The notes below the pieces were generated by a model, which searched no databases, was not told the origin of the DNA, and saw nothing but the letters and a program-made list of their open reading frames with translations. DNA of 64,000 nt from Bacillota bacterium (GTDB lineage Bacteria > Bacillota > Negativicutes > Sporomusales > UBA7701): assembly GCA_023415775.1 (NCBI GenBank), contig JAEZJM010000019.1, positions 186,001 to 250,000 on the forward strand, written 5' to 3'. The position numbers and the translations under genes were made by a program. This document shows positions 51,814 through 59,913 of the stretch, one piece after another (position 1 is the stretch's first letter; the number at the start of each line of letters is the position of its first letter).

Positions 51814-52935
51814 ATGACCAAAATCCTTACAATCGTCGGCGCCAGGCCGCAATTCATCAAAGCCGCCGTCGTCTCGCGGGCAATCGCCAACCATAACCAG
51901 TCATCCGAATCCCGGCAGAGCATCCAGGAAGTTATCATCCATTCCGGTCAGCATTACGACATCAACATGTCTGATATCTTTTTCCACGAAATGGGTATTC
52001 CCAAACCCAACCACCGTCTGGATCTTACCAAAGCAACCCACGGGGCGATGACGGGTGAGATACTCACAGGGGTCGAAGAAATCATTATGGCGGAGAAGCC
52101 CGAAATAGTACTGGTTTATGGCGACACAAACACGACTCTGGCCGGCGCGCTCGCGGCCGTCAAGCTACACATCCCCGTCGCACACGTCGAAGCCGGTCTT
52201 CGCTCGTTCAACATGCGGATGCCCGAGGAAATCAACCGCATCGTCACTGATAGAATATCGCACTGGCTCTTCTGCCCGACCCAGACGGCGGTGGACAACC
52301 TGGCAAACGAAGGTTTTGCAGTTTCCATAAGAAACAATAACGCCCCGATCGTCGCCAACGTAGGCGATGTCATGTACGATGCAGCACGGTATTATGAAGC
52401 TCAAGCTGAACCCCCGAAAGCTCTAGGAGAATTTTCCCGTGAACCTGGCCCTGGATTTTATCTTGCCACCGTTCACCGTGCGGAAAACACCGATGACCCT
52501 CAACGATTGGCAGACATTATTAGCGCCCTTGACGAAATAAGCGCTCGGGTTCCGACAGTACTCCCCCTGCATCCGCGCACGCGAAAATTGCTGCAAGCCA
52601 ACAAAATACAACCCGCGCGAATTAAGATCATTGACCCTGTGGGCTACTTCGAAGTAATCTGGCTACTGAAAAACTGCAAGGGTGTCTTTACCGACAGCGG
52701 CGGCCTGCAGAAAGAAGCGTATTACTTTGCTAAACCGTGTGTTACCCTTCGCGACGAAACGGAGTGGACGGAGCTTGTTGCAGGGGGATACAATACCCTA
52801 ACCGGGGCAAATGTCGCCGAAATACTCAAAGCGGAGAATCATATGAAAACAACAATAGGCCAGACGACTACCCTTTACGGCGACGGTCATGCCGGCGAAA
52901 AAATCGTCCGACTGCTGACTGAGTATTGCCGATAG
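51814..52935 (+). CDS. wbpI: UDP-GlcNAc 2-epimerase family, WbpI/WecB-like
   Basis: A 373-residue non-hydrolysing 2-epimerase. The start IVGARPQFIKAAVVSRAI, then HSGQHYDINMSDIFFHEMGI and VEAGLRSFNMRMPEEINRI are intact, with the catalytic Asp/Glu/His set of the family apparent (VYGDTNTT, HVEAGLRS, TVHRAENTD). The G-A-R-P-Q-F form favours WbpI over WecB. WbpI epimerises UDP-GlcNAc3NAcA to the ManNAc form, which would complete the wbpABDE-like set at 10482-14749. ATG 51814 follows AGAGGTGA; upstream in-frame codons to 51763 lack a ribosome site. UDP-ManNAc synthesis is the alternative. Confidence 0.87.
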   Translation: MTKILTIVGARPQFIKAAVVSRAIANHNQSSESRQSIQEVIIHSGQHYDINMSDIFFHEMGIPKPNHRLDLTKATHGAMTGEILTGVEEIIMAEKPEIVLVYGDTNTTLAGALAAVKLHIPVAHVEAGLRSFNMRMPEEINRIVTDRISHWLFCPTQTAVDNLANEGFAVSIRNNNAPIVANVGDVMYDAARYYEAQAEPPKALGEFSREPGPGFYLATVHRAENTDDPQRLADIISALDEISARVPTVLPLHPRTRKLLQANKIQPARIKIIDPVGYFEVIWLLKNCKGVFTDSGGLQKEAYYFAKPCVTLRDETEWTELVAGGYNTLTGANVAEILKAENHMKTTIGQTTTLYGDGHAGEKIVRLLTEYCR

Positions 52936-52970
52936 TTTTTTACGAAAATAACACGCGGAAGGTTTTTGCG

Positions 52971-54239
52971 ATGCGTATTTGGCTAATCACCGTGGGGGAG
53001 CCTCTACCAAACGACGGGGACAATGTCCGGCTCTACCGTACAGGCACGCTGGCCGACCTTCTCAGCAGGCAAGGCCACGAAGTTGTCTGGTGGTCCTCCA
53101 CGTTCGACCACATGGCAAAAAAACAGCGCTTTCCACGCGATACCGTCGTCGACATAGGCGAACGGTATCGTTTGATATTGCTGCATTCGCTCGCCTACAA
53201 CGCCAATATCTCTTTCAGACGCATTCTCAACCACATCGGCATCGCCCGCCGCTTCTCCGCCCTCGCGCCCCGCGAACCCCAACCCGACATTATCGTGACA
53301 TCTCTACCCACTCTCGAACTCGCTATAGCAGCTATCCAATATGGCAAGCACCATAATGTGCCTGTAGTAGTCGATATCCGCGACCTCTGGCCCGATATCT
53401 TTCTCGAACTCTCTCCCCACTTGCTAAGACCAATCTGGCGAATGGTGCTAGACCCCTATTTCCGCTTGGCGGCCGCAATCTTTCGTCAGGCAACGGCCAT
53501 CATCGGCATAACCCCGAAAATCGTTGACTGGGGGCTTGGCTATGCTGCCAGACCGGCCACCCGATTGGATATAGACTTCCCCCTCGGGTACCCGGACGTA
53601 CACCCGACAAATGAAGCGCTTGAGGCCGCCGAAATGTTTTGGGAGCAACAGGGAGTCAGCCGCGACGGGGACAGCTTCACCTCCTGCTTCTTCGGCACAC
53701 TCGGGCGCCAATTCGACATCGAGACCGTTATCAAAGCCGCCCGGCTACTTCAAGAACAAAACACGGACATCCGCATCGTCCTGTGCGGCACCGGCGATAA
53801 CCTTGAAAAATATAAACAACTGGCCGGCTCCTGCCGCAACATCATCTTTCCCGGCTGGGTCGGGGCGGCTGAGATCTGGAGCCTGATGCGGCGCGCGAAA
53901 GTAGGCCTGGCGCCTTACAACAGCACTCCTGATTTCGAGATGTCGATCCCCAACAAAGTAATAGAATACCTGTCGGCGGGCCTGCCTATTGTCTCCAGCC
54001 TTCAAGGCACTGTCGCTGAAATGTTTTTCCAACACGCCTGCGGTGTGACCTACAGGCAGGGAAATCCGCACGAACTAGCAAATATATTAGGGAATTTACA
54101 AAGCCAGCCTCAAAATCAGGCAACGATGTCGAAAAATGCCCGCAGCCTATACGAAGACAGGTTTTCTGCCGAAAAGGTTTATGGCAAGCTGGCCGCCCAC
54201 CTTGAAGACATCGTTCATCATCACAGAGCAGGAGAGTGA
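52971..54239 (+). CDS. Glycosyltransferase family 4, WbuB-like
   Basis: A 422-residue GT-B protein of the WbuB group, whose members transfer FucNAc- or ManNAc-type residues. Marks are LITVGEPLPNDGDNVRLYRT at the start, VVDIRDLWPDIFLELS in the middle (the R-D-L-W-P motif typical of the group), and IPNKVIEYLSAGLPIVSS at the donor site. ATG 52971 follows GGAAGG; the frame is open to 52926. It stands directly after the 2-epimerase, so a ManNAc-derived donor is plausible. It ends 4 bases before the methyltransferase. Confidence 0.85.
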   Translation: MRIWLITVGEPLPNDGDNVRLYRTGTLADLLSRQGHEVVWWSSTFDHMAKKQRFPRDTVVDIGERYRLILLHSLAYNANISFRRILNHIGIARRFSALAPREPQPDIIVTSLPTLELAIAAIQYGKHHNVPVVVDIRDLWPDIFLELSPHLLRPIWRMVLDPYFRLAAAIFRQATAIIGITPKIVDWGLGYAARPATRLDIDFPLGYPDVHPTNEALEAAEMFWEQQGVSRDGDSFTSCFFGTLGRQFDIETVIKAARLLQEQNTDIRIVLCGTGDNLEKYKQLAGSCRNIIFPGWVGAAEIWSLMRRAKVGLAPYNSTPDFEMSIPNKVIEYLSAGLPIVSSLQGTVAEMFFQHACGVTYRQGNPHELANILGNLQSQPQNQATMSKNARSLYEDRFSAEKVYGKLAAHLEDIVHHHRAGE

Positions 54240-54243
54240 CACA

Positions 54244-55017
54244 ATGCCCGACTTTTCCACCGTTACCGAACTGGCTGGTGACGATGTATCTCAAGAACAG
54301 GTCGAAAGAATCTGCCACCGTTACCACTGGGCCGGCAGCTATTGCGCCGGCAAGGATGTGCTGGAAGTCGCCTGTGGCAGCGGACAGGGGCTCGGGTACC
54401 TCACCCAGACGGCCAAAAGCCTCGCAGCCGGAGATTACGACGCCAAAATCCTCAGCATCGCCAAAGCCCACTACGGCGACCGTATCGCGATGCAAAGATT
54501 CGACGCCCAGGATATGCCTTTCGCCGACAACTCCAAAGACGTCATCATCATCTTTGAAGCTCTCTACTACATACCCTCGGCCGCCAAATTCGCGGCCGAA
54601 TGCCGCCGGGTGCTCCGCCCGGGCGGCAAGGTGCTCGTCGCCACCGCCAACAAGGACCTGTACGATTTCAACCGCAGCCCGTTCACCTACGAATACCACG
54701 GCGTCGCCGAGCTTGAGAAGCTATTCGGTGCAGAAGGATTTGCCGTCGAATGCTTCGGGTATATGCCGGTCGGCGAAGTATCGCTGCGCCAGCGGGTGCT
54801 GCGGCCGGTCAAAAAACTCGCCGTCACCCTCGGTCTTATCCCCAAAACCACCCAAGGCAAAAAACTGCTCAAAAGACTGGTCTTCGGCGGCCTCGTCAAA
54901 ATGCCGGCCGAGGTTACCGCAGGCATGTTTCCGTACGACGAGCCGCTACGGCTCGCGCCCGGTATCCCGGACAAGGAACACAAAGTCATCTACTGCGCCG
55001 CGACGCTGCAAAAATAA
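54244..55017 (+). CDS. SAM-dependent methyltransferase (class I)
   Basis: A 257-residue methyltransferase. DVLEVACGSGQGLGYL is motif I, GDYDAKIL the acidic loop, and YYIPSAAKFAAECRRVLRPG the post-motif region of Methyltransf_11. ATG 54244 follows AGGAGAGTGA; in-frame codons to 54136 lie in the previous gene. A GC-rich gene, unlike the methyltransferase at 38221, to which it is only distantly related. It may methylate a sugar before or after transfer by its GT4 neighbour. Acceptor unknown. Confidence 0.83.
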   Translation: MPDFSTVTELAGDDVSQEQVERICHRYHWAGSYCAGKDVLEVACGSGQGLGYLTQTAKSLAAGDYDAKILSIAKAHYGDRIAMQRFDAQDMPFADNSKDVIIIFEALYYIPSAAKFAAECRRVLRPGGKVLVATANKDLYDFNRSPFTYEYHGVAELEKLFGAEGFAVECFGYMPVGEVSLRQRVLRPVKKLAVTLGLIPKTTQGKKLLKRLVFGGLVKMPAEVTAGMFPYDEPLRLAPGIPDKEHKVIYCAATLQK

Positions 55018-55035
55018 CCGCCGGAGGAAAATCGC

Positions 55036-55704
55036 GTGCTCAAGCGCCTCTTCGACATCATATTTTCATTTATCGGCCTTATCGTCGTCAGCCCCTTCCT
55101 GATCACCCTGGCCGTCGCCATCAAGCTCGATTCACCCGGCCCCATCTTCTACCGTGGCGTCCGCGTCGGCCGGTACGGCAAACCGTTTCGCATCTTCAAA
55201 TTTCGCAGCATGGTCCAGAACGCTGAAAAAATCGGCGCCGCCTCGACCAGCGCTACCGACATGCGCGTTACAAGAACCGGCCACATCATCCGAAAATTCA
55301 AGCTCGACGAATTCTCCCAGCTCATCAACGTCCTCATCGGCGACATGAGCCTTGTAGGGCCTCGTCCTGAAGTGCAGAAATTCGTCGACATGTACACCGA
55401 AGAGGAGAAAGGCATCCTCACCCTCCGGCCAGGAATCACCGACTGGTCGTCGATCAAATTCCACAACGAAGGCGAAATCATCGAAGCTTCAGGCATCGCC
55501 GACGCCGACGAAGCCTACGCCAAGCTTATCAGGCCCACCAAGCTCCGCTTGCAACTGAAATACCTGCGCGAGCACAATCTCTGGATCGACATCAAAATCA
55601 TCATCTGCACTATCCTCACCCTCATATCCACGCGCACGGGAGGCGGCGTCATCGGCGTCCCCGAACTGCCGCCCGCCGACGGGAACAGCCTAATCAAAGC
55701 ATAG
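55036..55704 (+). CDS. pglC: Undecaprenyl-phosphate sugar phosphotransferase (PglC-type)
   Basis: A small monotopic phosphoglycosyltransferase of 222 residues with one N-terminal re-entrant membrane segment (about 5-28). It has PIFYRGVRVGRYGKPFRIFK, FRSMV, and KFKLDEFSQLINVLIGDMS with LVGPRPE, the core of the family; the catalytic Asp-Glu pair is in KLDE. It starts repeat-unit assembly by moving a sugar-1-phosphate to undecaprenyl phosphate at the inner face. The small form without the N-terminal four-helix domain matches PglC/WbaP-C. GTG 55036 follows GGAGG. The sugar may be a bacillosamine-type product of the PglF/D/E-like genes, which is inference. Confidence 0.92.
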   Translation: MLKRLFDIIFSFIGLIVVSPFLITLAVAIKLDSPGPIFYRGVRVGRYGKPFRIFKFRSMVQNAEKIGAASTSATDMRVTRTGHIIRKFKLDEFSQLINVLIGDMSLVGPRPEVQKFVDMYTEEEKGILTLRPGITDWSSIKFHNEGEIIEASGIADADEAYAKLIRPTKLRLQLKYLREHNLWIDIKIIICTILTLISTRTGGGVIGVPELPPADGNSLIKA

Positions 55705-55735
55705 CACTTCTACATCATTGTGAAGGAGTTAATCA

Positions 55736-56842
55736 ATGAGCAACAAAGTACGCTTCGTAAACGCGGTCCGCAACTACCACATGATCAAGGACGAGATCGA
55801 CGCCGCCTACCATGATGTCATGGAAAAAGGCGAATACATCGACCGCACCCACCTCAAACAATTCGAAGAAAACCTCGCTAAATTCGTCGGCACTAAATAC
55901 GCCGTCGGCCTAAACAGCGGCTACGACGCCCTCCACATGTCCATGCGGGCCGCCGGCATCGGCCAGGGCGACGAAGTCATCGTTCCCGCCCACACGTTCG
56001 TCGCCTCCTGCTCGGCCATCGTCAACGTCGGCGCCACTCCCGTGCTCGTCGACGTCACCAAGGATTTCAACATCGATTGCGACAAAATTGAAGAAGTCAT
56101 CACCGAAAAAACCAAAGGCATCATGCCTGTCCACCTCAGCGGCTGGATGGCCGACATGCCGCGGGTAATGGATATCGCCGCCAAACATAATCTCATAGTC
56201 ATCGAAGACGCCTGCCAGAGCCTCGGGTCCAGCATAAACGGCAAGGGCGCTGGCTCCTGGGGTCTGACCGGCTGCTGGAGCTTCTACCCCTTCAAAATCC
56301 TTGGCGGCTACGGCGACGGCGGCGCCATCACCACCGACGACGAACAGGTCGCCATCTTCGCCCGCCGCATGCGTTATAACGGCGAAGACCGCACCACCGG
56401 CGAATACTGCGGCCATGGCTTCACCTGCCTCCTGGACAACCTCCAGGCCGCCTTCCTCGACGTCAAGCTTCGCCACCTGCCGGCCTGGATCGTCCGCCGC
56501 AAACAAATCGCCGCGCGCTACAAAGAAGCGCTCAGCGACCTGCCCGAGCTGCTGCTGCCCCACTACGACCGCCCCGGCTTCGACCACATCTATCAGAACT
56601 ACACCCTCCGCTCCAAACAGGGCAACGACTTCTCCGAATACCTCAAGAAAAACGGCATCGAAGTGCTCACCCAATTCCGCAAACCCTACTACAAGCACGA
56701 AGCCCTCAAACTCGTCGACCGCGGCTTCCCCGAGACCGAAGCGCTTAGCCGCGAAGTCTGCTCGCTGCCCATGAACGTCGAGATAACCGACGAGGAGATT
56801 GACTACGTCATCAAGGCCGTCCGCTCCTTCTACGGTAAATAG
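55736..56842 (+). CDS. DegT/DnrJ/EryC1/StrS sugar aminotransferase
   Basis: A 368-residue PLP enzyme with NSGYDALHMSM, VIEDACQSLGS (155-165) and WSFYPFKILGGYGDGGA, in which Lys187 is the Schiff-base residue. AAGGAG precedes the ATG, 31 bases after the PglC-type gene. It may act on 3-keto or 4-keto sugars such as the product of the 8621 dehydratase; the FYPFK-I-L-G-G-Y form is common in FdtB/QdtB-like and WecE-like enzymes. Several aminotransferases in the window compete for such roles, so the substrate stays open. It is followed by a class I aminotransferase and a transketolase pair. Confidence 0.87.
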   Translation: MSNKVRFVNAVRNYHMIKDEIDAAYHDVMEKGEYIDRTHLKQFEENLAKFVGTKYAVGLNSGYDALHMSMRAAGIGQGDEVIVPAHTFVASCSAIVNVGATPVLVDVTKDFNIDCDKIEEVITEKTKGIMPVHLSGWMADMPRVMDIAAKHNLIVIEDACQSLGSSINGKGAGSWGLTGCWSFYPFKILGGYGDGGAITTDDEQVAIFARRMRYNGEDRTTGEYCGHGFTCLLDNLQAAFLDVKLRHLPAWIVRRKQIAARYKEALSDLPELLLPHYDRPGFDHIYQNYTLRSKQGNDFSEYLKKNGIEVLTQFRKPYYKHEALKLVDRGFPETEALSREVCSLPMNVEITDEEIDYVIKAVRSFYGK

Positions 56843-56860
56843 GCGGCTTAAGGAGGAACC

Positions 56861-58024
56861 ATGAAACAACTGTCGAGAATAACCGAAACCTTCTCAGAAT
56901 CCGTCATCCGGGAAATGACCAGGATTTGCGACGCCGCCGGCGGCTATAACCTCTCGCAGGGCTTCCCCGACTTCGAAAGCCCTCAGGCCATCAAAGACGC
57001 CGCCATCGCCGCCATCAACGGCGGCCTTAACCAATACCCCGTCACCTTCGGCGAGCCCGAACTGCGCGAAGCCATCAGTAAAAAGGTCCTCGCCTACAAC
57101 GGCATAAAATGCGACCCTGTCACCGACATCACCGTCACCTGCGGCGCCACCGAAGCCATGATCGCCACCCTCAAGGCGATCATCAATCCCGGTGACGAAA
57201 TCATCGTCTTCGAACCCTTCTACGAAAACTACGGGCCGGACGGCATCCTCTCTGGAGCCACCCCGCGTTACGTCACCCTCTACCCGCCGGAGTGGATCTA
57301 CCGGCCGGAGGAACTGGCCGCCGCCTTCAATGACAAAACCAAGGCCATTGTCATTAACACCCCCAACAACCCCACCGGCAAAGTCTTCACCCGCGCCGAG
57401 CTCCAGGAGATCGCCGACCTCTGCCTCAAGTGGGACAGCTACGCCGTCACCGATGAAATCTACGAGCACATCCTCTACGACGGCGCAGAACATATCTCGC
57501 TCGCCTCGCTGCCCGGCATGGCCGACCGCACCATCACCATCAACTCCATCTCCAAAACCTACTCTGTCACCGGTTGGCGAGTAGGCTGGGCGATTGCCGA
57601 AAAGACGATCACCAAACGCATCCGCAAAGTCCACGACTTCCTCACCGTCGGCGCGCCCACCCCGTTCCAGCACGCCGCCGCTGAGGCACTTGCTTTTCCG
57701 CCCGAATACTACGCTGGCCTCCAGAGCCATTACGCCGAAGCCCGCCAGTACCTCTACGACGTCCTCGTCAAAGCCGGCTTCGAATGCTCGCCCCCCAAAG
57801 GCGCCTACTACATCCTTTCCGGCATCCAGGATCTCAAGAAAAAACTCGGCGCCGAAGACGACTTCGCCTTCAGCCGCAAACTCATCGAAGTAGCCGGCGT
57901 CGCCACCGTGCCGGGGTCGTCCTTCTACTCCGACCGCAGCAAAGGCATCAACCAGGTTCGCTTCTGCTACTGCAAAAAATGGGAGACCCTCCACGCCGTC
58001 GCCGCCAACCTGGGGAAATTCTAG
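56861..58024 (+). CDS. Class I/II aminotransferase (aspartate-type fold I)
   Basis: A 387-residue fold-type I PLP enzyme. GLNQYPVTFGEPELREAI, TPNNPTGKVFTRAEL (Asn of NPTG at 170-173), TDEIYEHI, INSISKTYSVTGWRVGW (Lys232 and neighbouring Arg240) and a C-terminal Arg in INQVRFCY are the usual substrate- and cofactor-binding points. It resembles aspartate, methionine or kynurenine aminotransferases and not the sugar (DegT) type. AAGGAGG is before the ATG. Its place between a sugar aminotransferase and a transketolase suggests it makes an unusual building block rather than serving amino acid supply. The substrate is unknown. Confidence 0.88.
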   Translation: MKQLSRITETFSESVIREMTRICDAAGGYNLSQGFPDFESPQAIKDAAIAAINGGLNQYPVTFGEPELREAISKKVLAYNGIKCDPVTDITVTCGATEAMIATLKAIINPGDEIIVFEPFYENYGPDGILSGATPRYVTLYPPEWIYRPEELAAAFNDKTKAIVINTPNNPTGKVFTRAELQEIADLCLKWDSYAVTDEIYEHILYDGAEHISLASLPGMADRTITINSISKTYSVTGWRVGWAIAEKTITKRIRKVHDFLTVGAPTPFQHAAAEALAFPPEYYAGLQSHYAEARQYLYDVLVKAGFECSPPKGAYYILSGIQDLKKKLGAEDDFAFSRKLIEVAGVATVPGSSFYSDRSKGINQVRFCYCKKWETLHAVAANLGKF

Positions 58025-58039
58025 CAAGGGGATAGCTCA

Positions 58040-58855
58040 TTGGACACACGTGAATTAGCCCTGAAAATCCGCCGCCACGCCGTCACCATGACCCACCTCG
58101 GCAAAAGCTCCCATGTCGGCGCAGTGCTGTCGATGGCCGACATCGTCGCCGTCCTCTACGGCCGCGTGCTGGCGGTAAAACCGGACGAGCCCCGATGGCC
58201 GGACCGCGACCGCTTCATCCTCAGCAAAGGCCACGCCGGCGCGGGAATCTACGCCGCCCTTGCCGAGCGCGGCTTCTTCCCAGCCGATCAGCTCAAGCTC
58301 CATTACGCCAACGGCAGCAAGCTCTCCGGCCACGTATCCCACAAAGGCATCCCCGGGGTCGAACTGTCCACCGGCTCTTTAGGCCACGGCCTGTCCGTAG
58401 GCACCGGCATGGCCTACGCCGCCCGCCTCGACGGCCGCAAGCACCGCGTCTTCGTCCTCATGAGCGACGGCGAATGCGATGAAGGTTCGAACTGGGAGGC
58501 CATCCTGTTCGCGGCCCACCACCGTCTCGTCAACCTCGTCGCCATCATCGACTACAATAAAATCCAGAGCCTGGCGCCGGTCGAAGAAACGCTACGCCTC
58601 GAGCCCTTCGCCGATAAATGGCGGGCCTTCGGCTGGCGGGTCGTCGAAGCCGACGGCCATGACCATGAAGCCCTCGCCGCCGCCCTCGCCGCCCCGTCGG
58701 CATCATTGGACGCCCCTACCTGCGTCATCGCCCATACGACAAAGGGCAAAGGCGTATCATTCATGGAAAACAGCGTCCTCTGGCACTACCGCACTCCCCA
58801 GGGCGAGGAATACGAGCGGGCCATGGCGGAGCTAGGAGGACCGGCCGATGCGTGA
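58040..58855 (+). CDS. Transketolase, N-terminal (thiamine diphosphate) subunit
   Basis: A 271-residue protein corresponding to the first domain of transketolase. GHAGAGIYAALAERGFFP, GSLGHGLSVGTGMAYAARL, and DGECDEGSNWEA (the thiamine diphosphate and Mg-binding motif) are intact. TTG 58040 follows AAGGGG. Split transketolases pair with a separate C-terminal subunit, here the next gene (8-base overlap). Transketolase can make sedoheptulose 7-phosphate, the precursor of GmhA at the other end of the window. In this context a dedicated two-carbon transfer to a keto-sugar is also possible. Confidence 0.92.
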   Translation: MDTRELALKIRRHAVTMTHLGKSSHVGAVLSMADIVAVLYGRVLAVKPDEPRWPDRDRFILSKGHAGAGIYAALAERGFFPADQLKLHYANGSKLSGHVSHKGIPGVELSTGSLGHGLSVGTGMAYAARLDGRKHRVFVLMSDGECDEGSNWEAILFAAHHRLVNLVAIIDYNKIQSLAPVEETLRLEPFADKWRAFGWRVVEADGHDHEALAAALAAPSASLDAPTCVIAHTTKGKGVSFMENSVLWHYRTPQGEEYERAMAELGGPADA

Positions 58856-59774
58856 CGAATTCATCCGCACCCTTACCGACATTGCCAAAAACGACCGCAA
58901 CGTCATGCTCATCACCGGCGACCTCGGCTTCGGCGTGCTCACGAAATTCTGGACGGAGCTGCCGGCCCAGTTCGTCAACGCCGGCGTCGCCGAGCAGAAC
59001 ATGACCGGTCTCGCCGCCGGCATGGCTCTCGAAGGCAAAACCGTCTTCACCTACTCCATCGCCAATTTCCCCACCCTCCGCTGCCTGGAGCAGATCAGAA
59101 ACGACGCCTGTTACCACGGCGCGGCTGTCAAAGTGGTCGCCATCGGCGGCGGGTTCGCCTACGGCTCCCTCGGTATCACCCACCACGCCACCGAAGACAT
59201 CGCCATCATGCGGGCCCTGCCCGACATCACTGTTGTCGCCCCGGGCGACCCCGTCGAAGTCGCCGCCGCCACCCGTGCCATTGCGACTCTCCCCGGCACC
59301 TGCTACCTCCGCCTGGGGAGGGGCGGCGAACCCCGCGTCCACCAAGGCGAGATCGAATTCGCCATCGGCAAAGCCATCCGCCTGTTCGCCGGCAGCGACA
59401 TCGCCATCATCGCCACCGGCGGCATCCTCAAACCGGCCGCCGACGCTCGCGAAGCACTCAAAACCGCCGGCTTCGACGTCGCCCTCTACAGCATGCACAC
59501 CGTCAAGCCGCTCGACCGCGAGGCTATCGTCGAAGCGGCCCGCACCGCCAAACTCATCGTCACCGTCGAAGAACACAGCGTCGTCGGCGGCCTGGGCGGC
59601 GCCGTCGCCGAAGCCCTCGCCCAGATGCCCGGTGCAAAGGCCGCCCTCAAAATTATCGGCCTCGAAGCCGGCTTCTCCAGTGTCGTTGGCGACCAGGAGT
59701 ACCTGCGCGGCGTATACGGCCTGTCGGCCGAAACCATCGCCCGGACAATCAGCCAGGCATGGGAAGAACTATAA
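58848..59774 (+). CDS. Transketolase, C-terminal subunit
   Basis: A 308-residue protein covering the pyrimidine-binding and C-terminal domains. NAGVAEQNMTGLAAGMALEG holds the Glu that activates thiamine, and ITHHATEDIAIMRALPDI and TVEEHSVVGGLGGAVAEAL are typical. The ATG overlaps the N-terminal subunit by 8 bases, so the two are made together. It is the last gene before a strong hairpin, and ends this transcription unit. The 1-deoxyxylulose-5-phosphate synthase family is related, but the split layout and small size favour transketolase. Confidence 0.92.
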   Translation: MRDEFIRTLTDIAKNDRNVMLITGDLGFGVLTKFWTELPAQFVNAGVAEQNMTGLAAGMALEGKTVFTYSIANFPTLRCLEQIRNDACYHGAAVKVVAIGGGFAYGSLGITHHATEDIAIMRALPDITVVAPGDPVEVAAATRAIATLPGTCYLRLGRGGEPRVHQGEIEFAIGKAIRLFAGSDIAIIATGGILKPAADAREALKTAGFDVALYSMHTVKPLDREAIVEAARTAKLIVTVEEHSVVGGLGGAVAEALAQMPGAKAALKIIGLEAGFSSVVGDQEYLRGVYGLSAETIARTISQAWEEL

Positions 59775-59786
59775 AACGCTAATGGC

Positions 59787-59823
59787 ACTGAGGGCCATGC
59801 GGTTACGCCGCATGGCCCTCAGT
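59787..59823 (+). terminator. Strong 16-bp hairpin, probable terminator
   Basis: Arms 59787-59802 and 59808-59823 are perfect 16-bp complements around a 5-base TTACG loop. The right arm is followed by TTATCC, a short and imperfect T-run. It starts 12 bases after the transketolase stop. The U-tract is weak for a typical intrinsic terminator, but the stem is by far the most stable in the window. Confidence 0.75.
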
Positions 59824-59849
59824 TTATCCATCTTCCGGCAGGATAAGAG

Positions 59850-59877
59850 TTTAAAGCCACGAAGTAAATCATATAAC
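59850..59877 (+). promoter_or_regulatory. Candidate promoter for the manC unit
   Basis: TTTAAA (59850-59855, 4 of 6 matches to TTGACA) and TATAAC (59872-59877, 5 of 6 to TATAAT) are separated by 16 bases. The pair lies between the hairpin at 59787 and manC, where a new transcript would be expected to begin. The match is only moderate. Confidence 0.35.
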
Positions 59878-59913
59878 TAATAGAGTTCAAAAACGCGAAG
59901 GAGATTGGCCCCC

